A DNA stretch of 64,000 nt, taken from Stomoxys calcitrans. Its lineage: Eukaryota > Arthropoda > Insecta > Diptera > Muscidae. The notes beneath the pieces were generated by a model, which did not search any database, had not been told where the DNA came from, and saw nothing but the letters and a program-made list of their open reading frames with translations. How positions within the stretch are numbered: position 1 is the stretch's first letter; each line of letters starts with the position of its first letter. Below are positions 22,020-32,762 of this stretch, piece by piece. Both the position numbers and the translations under genes were made by a program. The DNA is taken from contig NC_081556.1 of the NCBI RefSeq assembly GCF_963082655.1, forward strand, positions 153,858,059-153,922,058. Direction: 5' to 3'.

Positions 22020-22570
22020 TTTAAATTGAGTTTGTTTCTTAAGTCTTTCTGGTGCCCATTGTTCGTGGTCAGGCTTACGGTTTCAAAAAGTTTGTTTCTT
22101 AAGTCTTTGCATGCAATATACTCTGAGCACATATGTCTCTCTCTCTCTCGCTCACTCACTCCTTGTTTCTGATGAAGTTCGTTTGCTAAGTCTTTTGACA
22201 TAGAAAATGTGCAGGCTTAACTTTTTAAAAAGTTTGTTTCTTAAGTCTTTTCTTATATACAAAGACTCTCAAAGCATTTGTCTCTCTCTCTCGCTACTTG
22301 TTTCTGACTGAGTATATGGAATAGTCATTTGTGTCTCTCTCTCTCTCTCTCTCGCTCAATGGCTCCTTGTTTCTGATTAAGTTCGTTTGCTAAGTCTTTT
22401 GACTTAGAAAATGTGCAGGCTTAACTTTTTAAAAAAGTTTGTTTCTTAAGTCTTTTCTTATATAAAAAGATTATGAGTGCATATGTCTCTCTCTCTCTCG
22501 CTCCTTGTTTCTGACTGAGTATAGGGGATAGTCAATGAAGTTGGTTTTCTAAGTCTTTTGCTTTGTATTC
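22020..22570 (+). repeat. Motif cluster with a ~205-bp duplication and CT runs
   Basis: Seven motif copies occur in 550 bp. Two forms alternate: AAGTTTGTTTCTTAAGTCTT and AAGTTCGTTTGCTAAGTCTT. A unit from CTCCTTGTTTCTGATGAAGT (about 22,160) recurs at about 22,362, including ATGTGCAGGCTTAACTTTTT and a (CT)n run. The cluster is therefore partly a local tandem duplication, unlike the isolated motif copies elsewhere. Confidence 0.85.
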
Positions 22571-22811
22571 TGTTAACAAATTCTAATCTCTTTGAGAGTA
22601 TTTCAAAGCAAACTTTTTACACCTTATGAAAAAGTACTCACATAAACCGAATTTCCCGACTTTACTACTTGGGAAACGGAGCGCTTGTTTGTCCACCAAT
22701 TTAGATGAAATTCGATTTACAGGATTTTATAAGACATTTATTTATATATTTGGGACCAAGATTTCCCAATCTCCATATTCCCATATATATGTGTATCCAA
22801 GATAACCACTA

Positions 22812-22945
22812 CAAGTAAAAGCTTGTTAAGTGCGGCCGGGCGGAAACTTGGGAACCCACCACAATGATTTCGGAACACCACGTGTAAAATATCAGCTCAT
22901 TCAGATAAAAATTGAGTCTCGTACGGGCTCAATACGCAATTCTGG
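22812..22945 (-). mobile_element. HINE 3' end fragment
   Basis: ACAAGTAAAAGCTTGTTAAG, a mutated hairpin (GCGGCCGGGCGGAAAC) and GGGAACCCACCAC give the hairpin end of a HINE in reverse orientation. The body is lost where LINE sequence begins. Confidence 0.7.
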
Positions 22946-22959
22946 ATATTTATGCGGAT

Positions 22960-24290
22960 ATTAATCTGCCCCACGCTACTATGGACATACACCTAAACCA
23001 GTAATCGGCTTATTGTGCGCTTTGAATACTAAAAGGTAACCCGAAAATGAAAATGTAAATCAGAAATGCTGTGCTATTAACAAAATCCCTAATTATTTTC
23101 CATACCACGCCCCTACGGCGGTTCATATCTTCTTTTGTGTCCCCACGTAAGTGCCAGTGTATGTTAGCCGCGAAGGCCAGGCAATGACATTGGAAATGCT
23201 CCAACATCTCATCATCTTCCCCACATGCTCTACCTATGCTATCACTCGTAGTCCTATGTGTCCCTTTAAGATACCGAAAGCTATACTGACCTCTTTCTTA
23301 TTTCCTTAGGTTAATGTCCATAGTGGCATGGGGCGGATACATAACCGCACCCTCTTTTCAACTTAACCTAAGCTGAACTTATATCGTCGTCTTTTCACGA
23401 TCCAGATCTCCCCACAGTATTTTCGCCATACTACCGACCGTTTCGCTGTTCCATAATGTGGCATGCACGTTCGTCGTTCACGACCTTAACTTGGACTGCA
23501 TGCACCCCAAAAGGCTTCGGGTGAATCAAGTTTATTGACGGCAGTTCTCTGGTCTTCACTTCCAAATCGCCTGCTCTTTCATTCCCCCCTACTCCACTAC
23601 GGTTCGGCACCCAAACAATGCGTTTTATGCCATCCTCAGAGTAGGCGTTAATCTTCTTCTTACACTCCAAGACAGTATTGATTGTTATTGGCCTGATGGT
23701 GGGCTTACTGTCTGTAAAGATGTTCACACTGGTCGTCCTCGTCGTTCCGACTTTTGGTCAGACAGTCGGAAACAGGTCTCAGTCCCAGGTTTCTCAATGT
23801 GGACCATCCGTGTAGCACCAGATGGCACTACCAGAGTTTCGTCAATCCAAGACTGAGCCGCTGGTATTAGTGTCTCGCACTCGACCTTAAGTGTCGTCTC
23901 AGGTATCCTATTGGAAACCTCTTCCATTCCTTCCAGGTTTTCTATCGTCGCCTCGACTATCCGCGATGGTATGACCTTCTCGGATATCTGGTGACCTAGT
24001 AGGCGTCCTCCTCATTGCCCCGCCTGTATCAAGACAACATGTTCTTAGAACCTATTGCATGTATGTATTGGTCTGATCACGATTCTGTAGAACCTTTGAA
24101 CATTCCACGGTGTAAGACCCCATTTCGAGCCTGCGGGCCGCCTACATAATGGACATCGTCTGGGAGCCTTCTCGGTACGTTCCTTTCCAAAATTACTTCT
24201 AAGTATTGGACCTTGTCAGATATCAACCTCTCCTCTGGGTTAACATTGAGACTCCTAGGTCTAGCCCAGTCGTAAGCCATCTCCAGTCCT
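22960..24290 (-). pseudogene. LINE remnant: RT end, RNase H and tail
   Basis: Read on the minus strand from 24,280: ARPRSLNVNPEERL and KVQYLEVILERNV (end of reverse transcriptase), then EVSNRIPETTLKVECETLIP, VNIFTDSKPTIRPITI and RIVWVPNRSGVGGNERAGDL (RNase H, with two catalytic Asp regions recognisable), then EMLEHFQCHCLAFAANIHW (Cys/His motif) and a tail at 22,975-23,040. Several frameshifts and stops separate the pieces. The element belongs to the same family as the copies at 36.2 and 54.4 kb. LINEs move by target-primed reverse transcription; this one cannot. Confidence 0.85.
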
Positions 24291-24309
24291 CATCTCTGTT
24301 GTTGTTCTT

Positions 24310-24755
24310 ATGACTCTCGACATTCCTGATGAATTTCACAGAAATCGGTTTAGATTTAGGTATAGCTGCATTTATGTGTATCGCCCGATTTTCATTTCTA
24401 GAGCCACTGCAAGCGCGTTTATTGACCAAATTTTACACAACGCTTTCCTCAAAGACTATATAAGAAGTTTGGACGAAATTGGTTCAGATTTAGATATAGC
24501 TTCCATGTATATGATCGTTCGATTAAGGGTAATTTGCAAAACTGTTGTCATTTTTCAACCGTAGTTATTACAGTTTAAACATATTTGCTCTAAATTCAAT
24601 ACGGATTGTTTAAAAACCCATCTGAAATCATCTGCGAGGTCCATCAAAATTGGTTGAGAATAGGAGATAGCTCCCACTTTGTATTTATAGGGTAGGTGTA
24701 GGGTATATAATAGTCGGCATCGCCGGACTTTTGCCTTTTCTTACTGGTTTAAAAA
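24310..24755 (+). mobile_element. HINE fragment, subfamily D 3' part
   Basis: Units with GGTTTAGATTTAGGTATAGC and GCGCGTTTATTGACC resemble the D-type element at 34,715-36,235. The right end GTAGGGTATATAATAGTCGG then CATCGCCGGACTTTTGCC is its terminal stem-loop (GTCGGC/GCCGGAC). The 5' half is missing. Confidence 0.7.
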
Positions 24756-24779
24756 GAAAAATTGTCCCAAGTCTACCAA

Positions 24780-25780
24780 CTTTTTCACTAAGACAGTTTC
24801 TGCTTGAGGTGGACTTTTGGGTGTACTCTATAGATCTAGAATTGGTCCTATCGAAAAGGTTACCCGACCACTGCAGTGTGTATCAAGAAGAAATCCTTGC
24901 AATAAAGGAAGTGGTGGAATGTCTAAGATATAATGTCACTACGACGATTGGCATAAATATCTTCTCAGACAATCAGGCAGCCATCAAATCTCTGGAGAAC
25001 GTATTTCTGAACGCAAGAACCGCCCTCGACTGTCGCAGATCAGTCAACGAGATGGCTGAACTGTTCAAAATTCACCTGTTCTGGGTGCCGGGCCACAGAG
25101 ATATCCCAGGGAATTGTAAAGCGGATGAGCTTGCGAGACTAGGAACTATCCTACACATTTCAGGGACACTGCAATCTGTGGGTATGCCTCTAGCGACATG
25201 TAAGGAAAGTTTCAGGACCAGGCCCGAAGGACAACTAATGATAGATGGTCACAAAGTAGGGGCTGTGAGCATTCAACAACTATGTGGCCTAATCTAGACT
25301 TAAAGAGGTCTACAGCTTTGCTATCATTGGCTAGAACAGTAGGCTCAGTCATTGTGTCCGTCATCACAGGTCACTGTCTAATCGAAAAACATGCTGACAG
25401 ACTGAAGGTTGCCCTCAACGACTTTTGCAGAAGCTGTGAGGACATCGAAGAAGAAGAGAGTATAGAACACCTTCTGTGTGTGTGTGTCCCGCACTAGCAG
25501 TTAGAAGGAGTTCCACTTTAGGTTCTCATTTCTTTGAGAAATTGTCTGATTTAGCGGATGTGAAAATTCGCAAGTTATTGGACTTTTTAAAGCGATCTGG
25601 ATGGTTCAAAGGTTGAAACTAGAAGGCATCTTCCTTTTTCTGTTCTTGTGGTATCACAATGGACAAAAACGTATAAGTGAGTCTGATGGCAGACTGCCAC
25701 TTAAATCTAACCTAACCTGGGCAAAGGCACGTGCCTGGCCATATAGCAACACATTCTTTAACCCACATGTACAAATTTAC
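24780..25780 (+). pseudogene. Second LINE type: RNase H and C-terminal remnant
   Basis: The frame from 24,731 reads DLELVLSKRLPDHCSVYQEE (catalytic Glu region), INIFSDNQAAIKSL (Asp) and HLFWVPGHRDIPGNCKADEL (Asp), a clear non-LTR RNase H. The first catalytic Asp block is replaced by unrelated residues. A shift near 25,290 continues in another frame with TGHCLIEKHADRL, FCRSCEDIEEEESIEHLLC (zinc-binding-like), then LSDLADVKIRKLLDFLKRSG at 25,545-25,605. A non-coding tail follows. The sequence differs from the family at 23, 36 and 54 kb. It starts where a HINE ends and stops where a Helitron begins. Confidence 0.85.
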
Positions 25781-25782
25781 TA

Positions 25783-26860
25783 CTAGCTGGACCGGTGTGC
25801 TTCGCTGCATCCAACAGTGTTTGCGGCCCTCGTTTAACATGGTCCAAATTTGAAAGTTATTCTTATTCGTATCTCTCAAATACCTTTCATTAGAATCCCA
25901 TATTTTGCGATTTGGTGTACGGTATATAATTTTGGGGTGGGGCGACTTTATGGGAATTGACCCAAATTTTTATATAATTTTCGTATGCTACTCTCAAATA
26001 CCATTTGTTTGAGTCCCATCTTGCCCCGTCCGGTGAACATGTCCATTTGGTGCAAAGCGACCCGCCTTGGAATAGATCCCAAACTTTTATATAAGTTTCG
26101 TAGTCTGCTCTCAAGTACCTATCGTTTGAATTCCACATTGTCCTGATCGGCCTATATGCCCTTTGGGGGTGATTTTTGGGGTGGGACATCGCCTCTGGGA
26201 CTTGAGCCCAATTTTTTTTATAAGTTTCGTATTGTACTTCCAATTACCTTTCATTTGATACCCATTTTGCCCCAATCGGTAAGCATGTAATTTTTGGGCG
26301 GTTTTTGGAGGTGAAACGGGCTTCCCCCCCTTATACGTGAGGTCGAGTTGTTCTATCAAACTTGACCCCAAAATTTTATATAAGTTTCGTATTCTACTTC
26401 CAATTACCTTTCATTTGATACCTATATTGCCCCAATCGGTAAGCATGTAATTTTTGGGGCGGTTTTTGGGGGTGAAACGGGCTTCCCCCCTTATACGTGA
26501 GGTCGAGTTATTTTATCAATTTTGTACTCTACTCTTAAATACCTTTCATTTGATACCCATATTGTCCCAATCGGTAAACATGTCCGTTTGGGTGGGTTTT
26601 GGGGAAGGGCGTCCCCCACGGTTATTTGACCCCAAATTTTTAAACCAATTTTGTGTTTGTGGGTTACCATAAGGTGGTACACTAAATTTCACTTAAATAA
26701 ATAGAACCATTTCCGAGATATGGGGTTTTTGTAGTTAGGGGGAGGGTCCGTCCCTCCCTCGCAGATATCACTAAATGAAGTACCCTACCTGCGCCGGGTG
26801 ACTAAACTTCTTTATATGTTAAAATTTCAAGAAAGTTGGTTAAGCCGCAAAGCCCAACAC
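25783..26860 (-). mobile_element. Non-autonomous Helitron, copy B3
   Basis: The left edge CTAGCTGGACCGGTGTGC is the complement of a Helitron 3' end with CTAG. Inside are repeated blocks AATACCTTTCATTTGATACC and CCCAATCGGTAA; two nearly identical units occupy 26,235-26,520. The right part has GGGGGAGGGTCCGTCCC. Orientation is leftwards. No Rep/helicase coding region. Confidence 0.8.
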
Positions 26861-28690
26861 TTGCATTTTAATTAGCATCATGTAAACTATGGAATCATTG
26901 AAATATCCATTCGCTACCTCACAGGTGGATATGTCATATATCTTTGAAATTAATTTTTCCATAATTGTGTTTTGCCACATATACCCACATATCTCTCTGA
27001 AAATGCATTTTTCAAATTGTGCCCATCATTTGCAATGAACAAAACGATCAAAGCAAATGGCTTCTACGGTTTTTAATTAAAAATGCTGATTTATGAAGTT
27101 TTTTCATAATTGCCTCCCTCTACATGCGCCACCACCATGCCATCACTTAATGGGTTAATTGCCACTATGCTGCTACATGTATGACTTGTGATCTTTGTTT
27201 AGCTTCAAGTTATTTATTAAACATTTTTCGTCGATGTACGGGTGAGCATGTTGTTGCTGTTGCTGGGGGATTATTTGTGCCATTTCTTCTGTGCTGCCAG
27301 TGTGTGTTGTTGTAACTATTTATTTATTTTGCCAAGTTATGTTCGGCTCAATTGTTGCTGTTGTTGTAATTTGGTATGGTGATGCTGCTGCTGCTGGTGA
27401 AGCTCTCTGTCCACATCTCCTCTTCTAACTCCTTTTCTTGGTCTTGGGTTTAGACTTTTTGATAATTTGAGTTTGCATTCCATTGTGCCACAAAACTATT
27501 GGGTGAAAGAAGTCTTGAGAAAGTTGAGAAAGAAAGACAAAGTCAGAAAAGTCAATTCATTCCACCCTCTTCTTCTTCGCTTCTGGCCTGGTCCACAAGG
27601 GAGACGTAGAAAAAAGTGTTAAAGTCTGCAAATAACAAAAACTTCATAAATTTCCATAAAAGTTAATTGAACATTGTAAAAAGACTAAATCCCCTCAAAC
27701 GCCGCCAAATTCAAACGTCTTTCAGCACTCTTGAAGTGTGGCATGGAGGGACGAATACAAAATCTACATGCAGTGTGTTTTTTTTTTCTATCTCCTCTGG
27801 TATAAAACAAAGAGCTGGACGTTAAAAAAATGTAAAGCTGAGACTCCTGTTGAACTTTCGAAAGTTTGATTACACACAGCCATAGCAAAGGCAAGCACTA
27901 ACACATACATATACATGCACACACATTTGTACTTACATACAGGGAAGTGAATCGTATGTTTGTATATTTGTATATGGTGGTCGCCGTATGCCTAAAGTAG
28001 AGGGTGCCGCAAGTTTGTTTCCTAAGTCTTTTGTTTGTAAACACCTTCCATATTGCATGGAGCACACGCGATGCCTAAAGCCAGCACCCTGTATCTGGCA
28101 ACGAGGAGAGTTTGCTTACTGTGTGGGTTTAAGACTAAATGCATTTAAAATGCATTCATTCTTCTTGGATGTAATGGTCCACGAGATCATTGCAATACCA
28201 ATGCGCACTCAGCTGAAGGCAGCATCACCAGCAGCAGCAGCAGCAGCAGCACTGTGACAGCCACAACAGCCTGATTTTGACTTTTTGCGCGAATTGTAAG
28301 TTTTTGTTGCTTTGGCAACAACATAAAGTATGTGTTAACGTTTTTCTATCTTTTTGTTTCATGTTACTGACATCGAGTGTCAGTGTGTGTGTGTGTGTCT
28401 GTGTTTAAAAGTATGCATTAAGAGTACTGAGGCCAGTCAAAACGCAAGCTTTGCACAGTGGGCTACATCGAACTTAATCAAGTGAATGGAGAAGACATTA
28501 ATGCTATCTTGGTAAACTTTTAATATCTTCTAGCAGAATATGTTACTTAGATTATACCATTATCTTTCTACTCGTCTGTAACTAATTTTGTTAGTGAATG
28601 GCTTGCAGAAGTTTTTTCGCTAACTAACTTCAAATCGAGTGTCAGTTGAGGTCATATTGGTGGTAGGTAACACTTGTCCTTCTGTTTCTA
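26861..28690. other. Single-copy block
   Basis: No transposon was recognised. CTG/CAG runs occur at about 27,381-27,395 and 28,224-28,250, and (GT)n near 28,383-28,400. One dispersed-motif copy lies at 28,011-28,036. The frame at 27,988-28,257 passes through the motif and ends in an alanine run from the CAG repeat; I do not call it a gene. Confidence 0.5.
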
Positions 28691-29140
28691 ACACGTCCAA
28701 ATATTCACCTATTGATAGTTAGATTCTAGAGGCGGCGAATCCGAACACACTCATTTTTAAGTCCAGCCGCCTGCGCCGTGAAGTTAGACCTCACCTGGGG
28801 TATAACGTGTGGCTGCTGCCTTAATCATAGTCTGAAGAGGGGTGGGGGTCTAACCACCCAACAGAATAATTTTAGTTTCCCCAGAATAGGTTTTCGAAGA
28901 GTTGTAGCCCTCACAAAAAAGAAAAAAAAATGATCCAATGACTGTTCTGTTCTGTTCTGTTAATGTTCTGTTAATTTTCTTCTTCTTAGGAAACGCTGCA
29001 GTTGAGTGGGGTGAAATGGGGTAAATATTGTAAATCGCCGATTGGTATATTAACTGATGCCGATCCAAGGTTAGAGGTAATGAAACCCGTAAAACCCCAA
29101 ATCTTAGCCCCAAAGCGGGTAAAACGATTTTAACATAGGG
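28691..29140. other. Unassigned; short TGTTC tandem
   Basis: CTGTTCTGTTCTGTTCTGTT at about 28,944-28,963 is a 5-bp tandem repeat, followed by a diverged copy. The rest is unassigned, perhaps decayed retroelement sequence. Confidence 0.4.
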
Positions 29141-29751
29141 CTGTACTCTGTACAACGACTATTATCCTGGAACGGGATATCTGTGAGCACCACATAGGCA
29201 GGACCATTGAGGTCCAATCTGTATGGTGTTCATTGCTGTCACGAGAAGCTAAGCTCCGAGCTACCGGGCGCGTCCACAGGTTACTGATAGTGGAATGCTC
29301 CATACGGAGTAGCTGCAACAGCAGTCGCGAACAATCAGCAGTATCGAGCGGAGTCTCAGTTAGAGGCCGCGCGGCACCGGCTCTTTCATAAATACTGAGT
29401 GTCTATGATGCTCCATATGACACGGTGGGTTATTGGCGCCTTTAAATAACCCTATTCCCGCGGCGATCGGTCCCTTGCACCAGAACGAGCTTGCTCACCT
29501 GCAGGAGCTTGACGAGTATCGCCGCATCTAGATGAAAATTTGGCTACAACAACAACTAATGTGGTAGAAGTAGTTAAAATTGTAAAATTGTCAGTTAATG
29601 TTGTTTAGTCGAGACATGAACCAGCTTGCTCACCTGCAGGAGCTCGACGAGTATCGCCTCCTACAGATGAAAATGTGGCTACAACAACAACAACTACTGT
29701 GATAGAAGTAGTTAAGATTGTAAAAATGTCAGTTAATGTTGTTTAGTCGAG
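29141..29751. mobile_element. Retroelement-like tail with ~135-bp duplication
   Basis: Two tandem units share GAGCTTGCTCACCTGCAGGA or its variant, GACGAGTATCGCC, GATGAAAATKTGGCTACAAC, GATAGAAGTAGTTAAGATTG-type blocks, and TTAATGTTGTTTAGTCGAGA. CAACAACAAC-type ends are common in LINE tails; I recall similar blocks in muscid repeats but cannot name the element. No coding domain is seen. Confidence 0.5.
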
Positions 29752-30476
29752 ACATGAACCAGGAATGGATAAAATTTAAACAAAAATCTTAAATTATTAT
29801 ATTTCAGGGAATTTTGGACGGGTTTCGAAAAACCGGTATCCAAAGAAAACTTAAAGTGAGAAGAACACGTTACAGTTGATCTCACTTCCAAAGCTTCATG
29901 TACAGCTATGAATTTACATGAAATTTTGGCAAAAATTTCTGTGACGTTCACATAAAAGCCGTCATAGAAATCGAGATATTAAATTTTTTCGGAATGGGCA
30001 TTCGAACCTCAGTTTGGACATCTCTGGGTGGAATTTGCCAAAAAATTGTATATCTCTGGAAACCAAATTGCAAATTTGCCCATGAACATTTCATTAAGGA
30101 AGAGGGGCAAACTTCTCACATATCAATGAGTGTTGTCCGATTCACACCTCTTTGTGGAGAAGTTTTTACATGGCTGTCATACCAAATGGTGCAGTACCTC
30201 CCAAATGTCGCCAGCATAAGGAAGGGATAAATACCGCTGAAAATTTTCATCATGTTCTCGCCAGAATTCGAACCCAGGCTTTCAGCGTCATAGGTAGACA
30301 TGCTGGCCCCTGCGCTACGTTGGCCTCCATCTTTGGAAAGCTAAGGGCATAAAATCAGCTTTTCAATAGCTAGAAAGTTTTAAGCTTTCTTTGGGTACCA
30401 AATATTCTAATATCCGCCCAAAATTCCCTGAGATGTATTAATTTTCAAATTTTATCCATTCCCGGTTAATGTCTCG
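29748..30476. mobile_element. Element with ~110-bp inverted ends
   Basis: From CGAGACATGAACCAGGAATG the left arm runs through GGATAAAATTTAAAC, AGGGAATTTTGGACGGG and CCAAAGAAAACTTAAA to about 29,860. The reverse complement of 30,370-30,476 reads CGAGACATTAACCGGGAATG, GGATAAAATTTGAAA, AGGGAATTTTGGGCGG and CCAAAGAAAGCTTAAA. This long inverted repeat suggests a foldback-type DNA element. A SINE is inserted inside. Superfamily is unknown and no clear target duplication is seen. Confidence 0.7.
30056..30328 (-). mobile_element. tRNA-derived SINE, near-complete
   Basis: On the minus strand the head starts GGAGGCCAACGTAGCGCAGG (box A-like), box B is GGGTTCGAATTC at about 30,264-30,275, and the body runs through 'ccttatgctggcgacatt' to a tail with 'aatgttcatgggcaaatttg'. 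It inserted into the inverted-repeat element described here, so it is younger than that element. Confidence 0.85.
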
Positions 30477-30479
30477 GCT

Positions 30480-32762
30480 AATTATCCGTAGGGGGGGGGG
30501 GCGTACCCTCCCCCATATCCCAATTTTCAAAAAGCCAGATCTCGGAGATGCGTGCCTCGATTTAAGTGAAATTTTGTATGCCACCTTATGGTATCCCAAA
30601 AACATGAAATTGGTAAACAATTTTCGGGTCAAATAATCTGGGGGAACGCCCCATCTCAAAACCCACCCGAACGAACATGTACACCGACTGGGACAATATG
30701 GGTATTAAATGAAAGGTATTTAAGAGTAGAGTACGAATTTGGTATACAAAGGTCATTCTTAAGTTTCGGGGGGTTCTCCCACCACCAAAAAAGCCCCAAT
30801 TGGACTCTTTCACCGCTTTGGGCAATATGGGTATCAAATAAAAGGTATTTGAGATTAGAGTACAAACTTGGCATTAAAATGTTACCCTAAGTGTCGGGGG
30901 GCTCCCACCCCCAAAAATCAACCACCCAAACCTCCCAGCAGTACAAATTTACCGATTGGGAAAGTATGGATATCAAATGAAAGCTATTTAAAGGTAGAGT
31001 CTATTCCTTGGTGTCTGAGGCGCCTCTCCACCCCCCCAAAACATTTCAACAGAACATGTCTACCGATGGGTATCAAACGAAAGGTATTTGGAAGCTGAGT
31101 ACACATCTGTTATAAGAATTTGGTCCAAAGTGTTTAGGGGGCCTACCCAAACCAAAAAAACCCAAAACGGGCATAAATGTAAAATGGGTATCGAATGAAA
31201 GGTCTTTGGCACCCGACTACGAATCTGGCATGCACAATTAGGACGGAGGCTGAGACCGGCCTACCCATTAAATACCCTTCAATAGGACGTGTGGATTATG
31301 TGTCAATTAAAAGAAAGGTCTATGACAGTATATTTCGAATCTAATGTTGGCATAAGGATTCAAGTATCTGGGACACGTCCTACAATTTCGCAGGACACTA
31401 GATCGCGACAATAAAATATACAAATAAATTATCGTTTGATTCTTAGCGTCGGGGGGACCAACCCTCTCCTCCCAATAATTATAACGCCAAACTGCCATGT
31501 AGAATGACCGATAATATATTGTACTCAAATGACGAGTCAGAGGGCAATCCCCCTCCCCCTATCCAACCCAAAAAAGGAATTAAAAATAATATATGAATAA
31601 TATGAAATAATATATGAAGGCCGATCAGGATAGAATAGGACAGAAAAAAAGGTCTTTGATAGTAGAGTACACTTTTTACCCTTAAAATTGGGATGGACAC
31701 AGGAGGACCTGCGGATCTTTAAGAATGTGGTATCCGAGTTGTGGTCGCTTTGAAATATGATTTTGAATGTAGATAATCAAAACAAAAAAATTAATAAATG
31801 TGAATCTGAACGAAACACCCTAGCCCTGAATATTTTGACACCCTCCTTCAAAATGTTTGACACTATGGGGCTCAAAGAAAATCGTGCTTTAGCACGATGC
31901 TGATATTATTTCAGGGTCCGCCTCTAAACTCCCTTCAAACCGGTCATGATTGGCTACTACGGCGATAAATAATTTGATATCCAATTTGAGGCCAAATGTT
32001 TAGGTGTCGTGTCACCCCATACACTCCCCCTAAACCAATGGCAATTGGGGCTCAAATTAAGGAAATTTGAGAGTAGAGCACGATGCTGATATTATTTCAG
32101 GGCTAAGTACGTGGGTGGCCGCCCCACCTTGCATACCCTTCAAACTGGACATATTTGTGTATTATGGCGAAAAGGGGCTGAAATCTGTATCTGTTTCATG
32201 GCCAAGTGTTTCAGAGACGCCTCACCTCATAAACTCCCCATAAACCACACATATATACTGAGTTTAGCAATATGTAGCTCCAATGTGGGGTTTTGGCAGT
32301 GGAGAATGAATCTGATATCCACTATCGGGGCAAAGAGTTTGGCTTCTCCAATTCTCCACCAAATCCAAGAGATCTTACATTCAAACTTTAATGGGCGGAC
32401 CCTCCGCTTACCTAATTTTCAAAAACGCCAGATCTCCGTGATCGGTAGGGCGATTAAGGCGAAATTTAGTTTGTTTATAATAACTTAAATACAGCCCCAC
32501 CTCTATAGCCACCAGCCCGGCAAATGGAATATAAACCAATAATGACAATGTGGGATTCAAATGAAAGGTATTTGAGACCAGAGCACAAAATCAGAGCATT
32601 TGGGAGAAGAGAGCACCAATATAGTATCCACATTAGCGCGAAATATTTGAAAGGCCGTACCAGCATCCCCAAACACGACTTATTTCCTAATGTGACCGTA
32701 TAGCGCTTAGATAAAATAAGAGAATGAAAGAAGGCGCAGCGGAGCGGGCCCTGCCCAGCTAG
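30480..32762 (+). mobile_element. Non-autonomous Helitron, copy B4
   Basis: The 3' end reads GGCGCAGCGGAGCGGGCCCT and then GCCCAGCTAG (CTAG at 32,759-32,762), followed by T. GCGGGCCCTGC is a short stem just upstream. The interior has many diverged units with GGGTATCAAATGAAAGGTAT and CCCACCCCC-type blocks. The 5' TC start was not found and the left part begins with a G run (30,491). End structure and lack of duplication fit canonical Helitrons. No coding sequence is present. Confidence 0.8.

Larger units (their letters stand above)
18451..22810. other. Single-copy block
   Basis: The 4.3-kb block has no recognised transposon. It contains A-rich, CAA-rich sequence like long fly 5'UTRs (19,980-21,200), a CTG run at about 21,756-21,775, and the motif cluster at 22,020-22,570. 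Open frames such as the minus frame at 19,858-20,313 read through homopolymers and CAA repeats and have no domain. Conserved host sequence is more likely here than elsewhere in the window, but coding exons are not recognised. Confidence 0.5.

Noticed and set aside
28011..28036. Dispersed motif as a coding element
   Set aside because: Frame and encoded residues differ from copy to copy, so selection on protein is unlikely.
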